From positions 1 through 10,091 of the forward strand of contig JAFLRW010000029.1 of NCBI GenBank assembly GCA_022511285.1: a stretch of DNA of 10,091 nucleotides. The letters are read 5' to 3'. This DNA comes from Duncaniella sp. Its GTDB lineage: Bacteria > Bacteroidota > Bacteroidia > Bacteroidales > Muribaculaceae. The notes beneath the pieces are model-generated. The model was not told where the DNA came from and ran no database searches. It saw nothing but the letters and a program-made list of their open reading frames with translations. Below, piece by piece: positions 6,264-10,091 of this stretch. Within the stretch, counting starts at the first letter, position 1, and the number at the start of each line of letters is the position of its first letter. A program made the position numbers and the translations under genes.

Positions 6264-8000
6264 TTAAAGTTCTTTGATATAATAGCCTGAAACAGTGGCG
6301 CGGATATCAGCGCATGTGATACCCTGTGTGGGCAATAATGCGTTTTTCATATCTTCAGGCACATAACCTGTGGCAGTGAACACAATGCCATCGAGGTGAG
6401 TCACTTCTCCTGTGATTTTTATTGTGACATCCATTTTATCAGCCTTGGCAGGAATATCAGCGCCCTCAATAGTCACATTGTTTATACGGTTGCCATCAAT
6501 ATCAATGGGATAGCCTGTGAGTTTGAGCGAGAAGGGAAGAGTGCTTGACACAGTAGTCTTCACCTGAAGCACTTCGATGGTGATGGCATCGACATCCTCA
6601 TCATTCCAACCATCTTCAGTCTCAGAATATACAATCTGCGAGCCGGCATTAAAGGTCAGCGGAGCAAGGAACTGATAAGAGCCCGCAACATCGCCGAGGG
6701 AGATGCCGAGGGGAAGGTTTTGAACACGCTGCTCGAACACATTGGGATTATCAAGAGTGATTGAAAGGCGCTTGGGAAGGCCATTACCCTCAAGCACTGT
6801 TGAAAGTCCGGTGTATGGAACATGATGGGCACCGACATAATCTTCAGAGACATTGGCCGGATCCACAGGTGACAACACGTAAGCACTTGCGGGAGCCGAG
6901 CTGACGTCAAAATATCCGGGAGCATCGATGGAGGTGGTGCGTGACGGGGTGCCGGATTCATCACTGAACTCAGAGGTAATGCTCATTCCGGTGCGTGCCT
7001 GAAGCCCATAGACAGAGAGCGGATTGGTCACTCCAAGATAGATTTGGGGATTTTTAAGTGTGATGCGTGTGCCCTCCTGGCTGAGAAAATCAGGGAGATC
7101 GTTGAGATTAACCTCATTGAAATCCACTCCCGTAATCTCATAACACATTTTTCCGGTAAAAGCTGTGACAATGATATCGCTCAACGACATTGAATAATTG
7201 ACATTGAAATCTGCGGGAAGGGTGCCGATTACATCCGAGCCATTAAGGACGATTGTGCCGCTCTCCACCTTAACCGCGCCATCAAGAACTCCATAATGAG
7301 TGTCGGGATTGAATAGGCCGCCGGCCTTGACATAATCAATTCCGGTGCAAGCGAGAGTGAGTGTGTAACTGCCATTGGTCATTTTGGCCTCAGTAACAGT
7401 AATTATGCCTTTCTCCGAATCAAACGTGCCATCGGTGGGAGTGCCGATAAAGCCTTTTGGAAGGGAAAAGACAAGATTACGCAGCGTTATGGTTTTCATT
7501 ACGCTTGCAAGCTCAGGAATCTCAAGCTTGAGTATCATATCAAATGCTCCTGTCAGACTCTCAATCTCACGAATCTCAGCAGGGACATCGGTTGATGAAT
7601 ATTCAAATGTCTCAGCGTCGAGAGTGAAAGGCAAACTCACCTCCTGGCCTGCAGGAAGTGTTCCGGTCACACCGGTGCTTATAGTGGTCTGTGTCGGAGT
7701 GCCGGTGGTTCCGTGAAGATTAATCTCATTGATTTTGATATCCGACGATCCGAAATCGCCGCGACGAACCACCGCATATTCGCCGTTTACCACTTGAATA
7801 GCGGCATCGGGATCATTTTCATCAATATCAAAAATAGCCTTTAAGGTTATTTGATCGATGTTGACAGGAATTGTTAGGTTGTCAACTTGCAGTTTGGACG
7901 TTGTATTAATGTCCGACAGGTCATAATTGTCATCCATACAGGAGGTGGCTACTGATAGTAACGCCACTCCGGCCAGGCTGAGCACCAAATGTCTCTTCAT
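6264..8000 (-). CDS. Predicted surface lipoprotein of unknown function
   Basis: This is a complete 578-residue protein with a lipoprotein signal: MKRH, a hydrophobic stretch, then SVATSC with the lipidated cysteine at 21. The next residues, MDDNYDLSD, are acidic and resemble the lipoprotein export signal that sends Bacteroidetes lipoproteins to the cell surface. The mature part has no membrane segment and is almost wholly predicted beta structure, rich in Thr, Ser, Asp, Gly and Ile/Val. Similar short stretches recur: ITLRNLVF (171-178), ITLKNPQI (313-320) and ITLDNPNV (414-421), which suggests repeated beta-sandwich domains. I recognise the DDNYDLSDI opening from uncharacterised Bacteroidales lipoproteins but know no function. 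Its neighbour 26 bp downstream encodes an outer-membrane barrel, so the two may form one cell-surface complex. No promoter with a clear -7 box is visible in the 48-bp AT-rich gap upstream. Confidence 0.88.
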   Translation of the reverse strand: MKRHLVLSLAGVALLSVATSCMDDNYDLSDINTTSKLQVDNLTIPVNIDQITLKAIFDIDENDPDAAIQVVNGEYAVVRRGDFGSSDIKINEINLHGTTGTPTQTTISTGVTGTLPAGQEVSLPFTLDAETFEYSSTDVPAEIREIESLTGAFDMILKLEIPELASVMKTITLRNLVFSLPKGFIGTPTDGTFDSEKGIITVTEAKMTNGSYTLTLACTGIDYVKAGGLFNPDTHYGVLDGAVKVESGTIVLNGSDVIGTLPADFNVNYSMSLSDIIVTAFTGKMCYEITGVDFNEVNLNDLPDFLSQEGTRITLKNPQIYLGVTNPLSVYGLQARTGMSITSEFSDESGTPSRTTSIDAPGYFDVSSAPASAYVLSPVDPANVSEDYVGAHHVPYTGLSTVLEGNGLPKRLSITLDNPNVFEQRVQNLPLGISLGDVAGSYQFLAPLTFNAGSQIVYSETEDGWNDEDVDAITIEVLQVKTTVSSTLPFSLKLTGYPIDIDGNRINNVTIEGADIPAKADKMDVTIKITGEVTHLDGIVFTATGYVPEDMKNALLPTQGITCADIRATVSGYYIKEL

Positions 8001-8048
8001 AGTAAATTATATATGTGTGTTGTTAAAATATGATTGTTATTATTGTGT

Positions 8049-8804
8049 CTACTCAATCTCGAGGTTAGCCCCAAGTCGCTGTCGCACCACTTCATATATC
8101 AAAACTCCGGAAGCCACAGAAACATTAAGCGAACCAATGGCGCCAAACATCGGTATAGCCACACGCTCAGTGGTCTCCTTCATAGCTTCGGGAGAGATAC
8201 CCACATCCTCAGCGCCCATAATCAGCGCAACAGGATCTGTATATGAAGCTTCGGTATAATTCTTTTCAGCCTTCTCGCTCACAGCCATAACTGCATAACC
8301 GTTTTCACGCAGGAATCCGGCAGCCCAGGCAATAGAGGATACCCGACACACCGGGATGTGGAGCAATGCGCCGGCCGAGGTCTTGACGGCATCTCCGCCA
8401 ACGGAGACACTCCCATGTTCAGGTATTACAATGGCATCCACCCCCGCACACTCACACGTGCGGGCAATAGCGCCGAAATTTCTCACGTCGGTAATGCCGT
8501 CGAGCATCACTATGAACGGAAGGACGCCATCCTCATAGAGCGCAGGCACCAGATGGTCAAGCCTATGGTAGGTGACGGCGCTCATCATAGCGAGTGCTCC
8601 TTGATGATTCTTGCGAGTAATGCGATTGATCCGTTCCACCGGGACCCTCTGCACCGGGACCCTCAAGGAGCGAGCCAATCGCGTCATCTCGGTGGCAAGT
8701 TCACTCTTCACATCTTTGGAGAGGAAGATTTTATCCACATTTTGGCCTGAATCCAGAGCCTCGATGATGGCTCTAAGGCCGTAAATATAGTCGGATCGTT
8801 CCAT
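8049..8804 (-). CDS. rlmB: RlmB/TrmH-family SPOUT RNA 2'-O-methyltransferase
   Basis: This complete 251-residue protein has the RlmB layout. An N-terminal substrate-binding domain (about 1-77) starts with DYIYGLRAIIEAL, the usual RlmB opening, and includes RKNHQGALA (64-72). The SPOUT catalytic domain has motif 1 with DGITDVRNFGAIART (102-116; N109 and R115), motif 2 MGAEDVGIS (196-204; E199) and motif 3 IGSLNVSVASG (223-233; N227). These build the knotted S-adenosylmethionine site. In E. coli RlmB methylates the ribose of G2251 in 23S rRNA; the same target is likely here but other TrmH-family members modify tRNA or other rRNA sites, so the symbol is provisional. The ATG at 8804 is 6 bp after the recN stop, so the two genes are probably cotranscribed. 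A 15-bp near-perfect tandem repeat in the coding sequence gives RVPVQ-RVPVE at residues 48-57. Confidence 0.92.
   Translation of the reverse strand: MERSDYIYGLRAIIEALDSGQNVDKIFLSKDVKSELATEMTRLARSLRVPVQRVPVERINRITRKNHQGALAMMSAVTYHRLDHLVPALYEDGVLPFIVMLDGITDVRNFGAIARTCECAGVDAIVIPEHGSVSVGGDAVKTSAGALLHIPVCRVSSIAWAAGFLRENGYAVMAVSEKAEKNYTEASYTDPVALIMGAEDVGISPEAMKETTERVAIPMFGAIGSLNVSVASGVLIYEVVRQRLGANLEIE
8637..8664. repeat. 15-bp tandem repeat inside the rlmB gene
   Basis: CACCGGGACCCTC occurs at 8637-8649 and again at 8652-8664, separated by TG, a period of 15 bp. It is in frame and encodes the two copies RVPVQ and RVPVE (residues 48-57 of the methyltransferase). The protein length around it fits the family, so it need not be a recent insertion. 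Confidence 0.8.
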
Positions 8805-8810
8805 AAGAAT

Positions 8811-10091
8811 TCATTTACTGTTAAGAAGTGATTTTGCTGCGGAAACTGCGGCCGAATCTATCTGCGTCCCACCAAGCATAGCCGCAATTGCATTTACGCG
8901 CTCTTCATCCGAGAGCTGTGATATACGAGTGTGAGTAGAGTGTTCGTCGTCCTCCTTATACACTCTGTAATGGCTATCTCCCAAAGCTGCTACTTGCGGA
9001 AGATGAGTAATGGCTGTCACCTGGATGGAAGATGAAATTCCGCGCATCATCCTACCCATACGACTTGCCACATCGCCGGACACTCCGGTGTCAACCTCAT
9101 CAAAGATGATGGCAGGGAGCTGTATGCGCGACGCTATAATAGATTTTATGCAAAGCATCAGCCGCGACACTTCGCCACCGGAGGCTGTTGTGCCCACAGG
9201 CATCAATGGCTGATTTTTATTAAATGCCACCATGAAGCTGACGGCATCAATTCCTGTTTCGCTCATATCTGCGGGCTCCACCTGAATTTCCACCCGAAGG
9301 TTCTTCATTCCCAACGGCATCGCAGCCTCACGGAGCAATTCGCTGAAGCGAAGCGCCTCACACTTGCGACTTTCAGAGATTTCCAGTGCAGTCTCCCGGG
9401 CAAGGGCTTTGGCTCGTCGAGCTTCTTTTTCAAGTCCGGCAAGCATATCGTCGCTATTGTCAAGGTCGCGCAACTGGTCGCGCAGTCGGTCTCTCAGCTC
9501 TATGAGTTTGTTGCTGTCATCAATACGGTGCTTATGGCATAATGAGTAGATGGAATTTAACCGTTCTTGTATGGCCTCAAGCCGCGCCGGATCAGCGTGG
9601 AGGTTCTCAAAAAGCCCCTCGATGGTCGATGCTATATCTCCCAGCTCAATTTTCACAGAGGCAAGACGCTCCGGTATGTCGTCAGTGGGATTGAGCACAT
9701 TGCTCAACTCTTCACAGCTATCAATTGCTTCTGAAATCAAGTCAATGGCATTAGTCTGCCCAAGCGACAACGCATTTCCGGCTCGTGACAGCAAACTTTT
9801 AACTGATGTTAGATTCTGCAGCAAATCTCGTTCAGCTTCAAGCGCCGTCTGCTCGTCGGGCTGAAGGGCCAACTCGTCAAGCTGCTCAAGCTGAAAGCGG
9901 ATATACTCTTCGTCATCCCGTGCGCGCTCCACCTGCCGACGCATAGCCTTGAACCTGCGGACAGCATCGCGCAGCGCATTGTAACGTGTGGCGTATTCTT
10001 TAAGGCGCCCGTCGTTCCCTGCCAACACATCAATTACTCTCAGCTGAAACTCCGGGCTTGCCAGAAGTTGATTTTGATGCTGGGAGTGAAT
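8811..10091 (-). CDS. recN: RecN, SMC-like DNA-repair ATPase (partial, N-terminus outside window)
   Basis: Reading frame continues without a stop to the right edge; 426 residues are visible, so about 120-130 N-terminal residues with Walker A are missing from the usual length of about 550. The visible part opens with IHSQHQNQLLASPEFQL, the RecN signature that follows the N-terminal ATPase half. A long coiled-coil region follows (about 30-240 of the fragment, rich in Glu, Arg, Leu). The C-terminal ATPase half has the ABC signature SGGE (304-307), Walker B IIFDEVD (328-334) and the H-loop THLPQVAA (362-369). RecN binds DNA ends and helps hold broken molecules together during recombinational repair of double-strand breaks. 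A GTG at 10028 is only an internal codon; the homology upstream shows the true start lies outside. The stop is 6 bp ahead of the methyltransferase start, a common Bacteroidales arrangement. Confidence 0.96.
   Translation of the reverse strand: MHSQHQNQLLASPEFQLRVIDVLAGNDGRLKEYATRYNALRDAVRRFKAMRRQVERARDDEEYIRFQLEQLDELALQPDEQTALEAERDLLQNLTSVKSLLSRAGNALSLGQTNAIDLISEAIDSCEELSNVLNPTDDIPERLASVKIELGDIASTIEGLFENLHADPARLEAIQERLNSIYSLCHKHRIDDSNKLIELRDRLRDQLRDLDNSDDMLAGLEKEARRAKALARETALEISESRKCEALRFSELLREAAMPLGMKNLRVEIQVEPADMSETGIDAVSFMVAFNKNQPLMPVGTTASGGEVSRLMLCIKSIIASRIQLPAIIFDEVDTGVSGDVASRMGRMMRGISSSIQVTAITHLPQVAALGDSHYRVYKEDDEHSTHTRISQLSDEERVNAIAAMLGGTQIDSAAVSAAKSLLNSK

Noticed and set aside
7375..7716. 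Plus-strand open frame of 113 codons
   Set aside because: It lies antisense to the lipoprotein gene, which has a complete lipoprotein signal and start; the plus frame shows no signal, motif or promoter.
8001..8048. AT-rich gap ahead of the lipoprotein gene as a promoter
   Set aside because: The composition is suggestive, but there is no TAnnTTTG element and no hairpin; I cannot say whether the lipoprotein has its own promoter or is read from recN/rlmB.
8358..8750. Plus-strand open frame of 130 codons
   Set aside because: It lies wholly inside the methyltransferase gene on the other strand, has no recognisable domain, and its composition is that of an antisense shadow.
1..10091. Mobile element, phage, CRISPR or defence system
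   Set aside because: No transposase, integrase, long terminal repeats, direct-repeat array, toxin-antitoxin pair or nuclease is visible. The MoxR/VWA genes resemble ternary AAA+/VWA defence modules only in broad outline; the BatA/BatB pair and the DUF58 gene identify an ordinary Bat operon.

Overview
The window looks like the chromosome of a member of Bacteroidales. The evidence is a Bacteroides-type Bat (Bacteroides aerotolerance) cluster, a lipoprotein with an acidic stretch after the lipobox cysteine, a DUF5723-type outer-membrane protein, translation starts without Shine-Dalgarno sequences, and a TAnnTTTG-type -7 promoter element. Composition and protein style would suit a Muribaculaceae-like gut bacterium, but that rank is a guess. 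Every convincing gene is on the minus strand, so transcription runs from high to low coordinates. There are no RNA genes, CRISPR arrays or mobile elements that I can see.

In order of transcription, the first block (10091 to 4861) starts with the C-terminal three quarters of recN (SMC-like DNA-repair ATPase). An RlmB/TrmH-type SPOUT RNA 2'-O-methyltransferase gene follows 6 bp later. After a 48-bp AT-rich gap comes a 578-residue predicted surface lipoprotein of unknown function, then 26 bp later a 458-residue DUF5723-type predicted beta-barrel outer-membrane protein. The block ends at a hairpin at 4797-4829 that fits a terminator.

A 214-bp intergenic region (4647-4860) separates the blocks. 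It holds that hairpin, a good -7 promoter element and a small inverted repeat at the predicted transcription start.

The second block (4646 to 1) is a tightly packed Bat operon: MoxR-family AAA+ ATPase, DUF58 protein with a VWA-like domain, a single-pass membrane protein with a periplasmic domain and a conserved-looking cytoplasmic domain, BatA, and the first 250 residues of BatB. All three VWA-type proteins keep a complete metal-ion-dependent adhesion site (MIDAS). The expected reading is a cytoplasmic ATPase working with a soluble VWA protein and a membrane complex whose VWA domains face the periplasm, a probable chaperone or maturation machine for envelope proteins. Its substrates are unknown. 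BatC, BatD and BatE would be expected beyond the left edge.

Most of the window is ordinary conserved chromosome. The least understood parts are the lipoprotein/DUF5723 pair and the single-pass protein inside the Bat operon.
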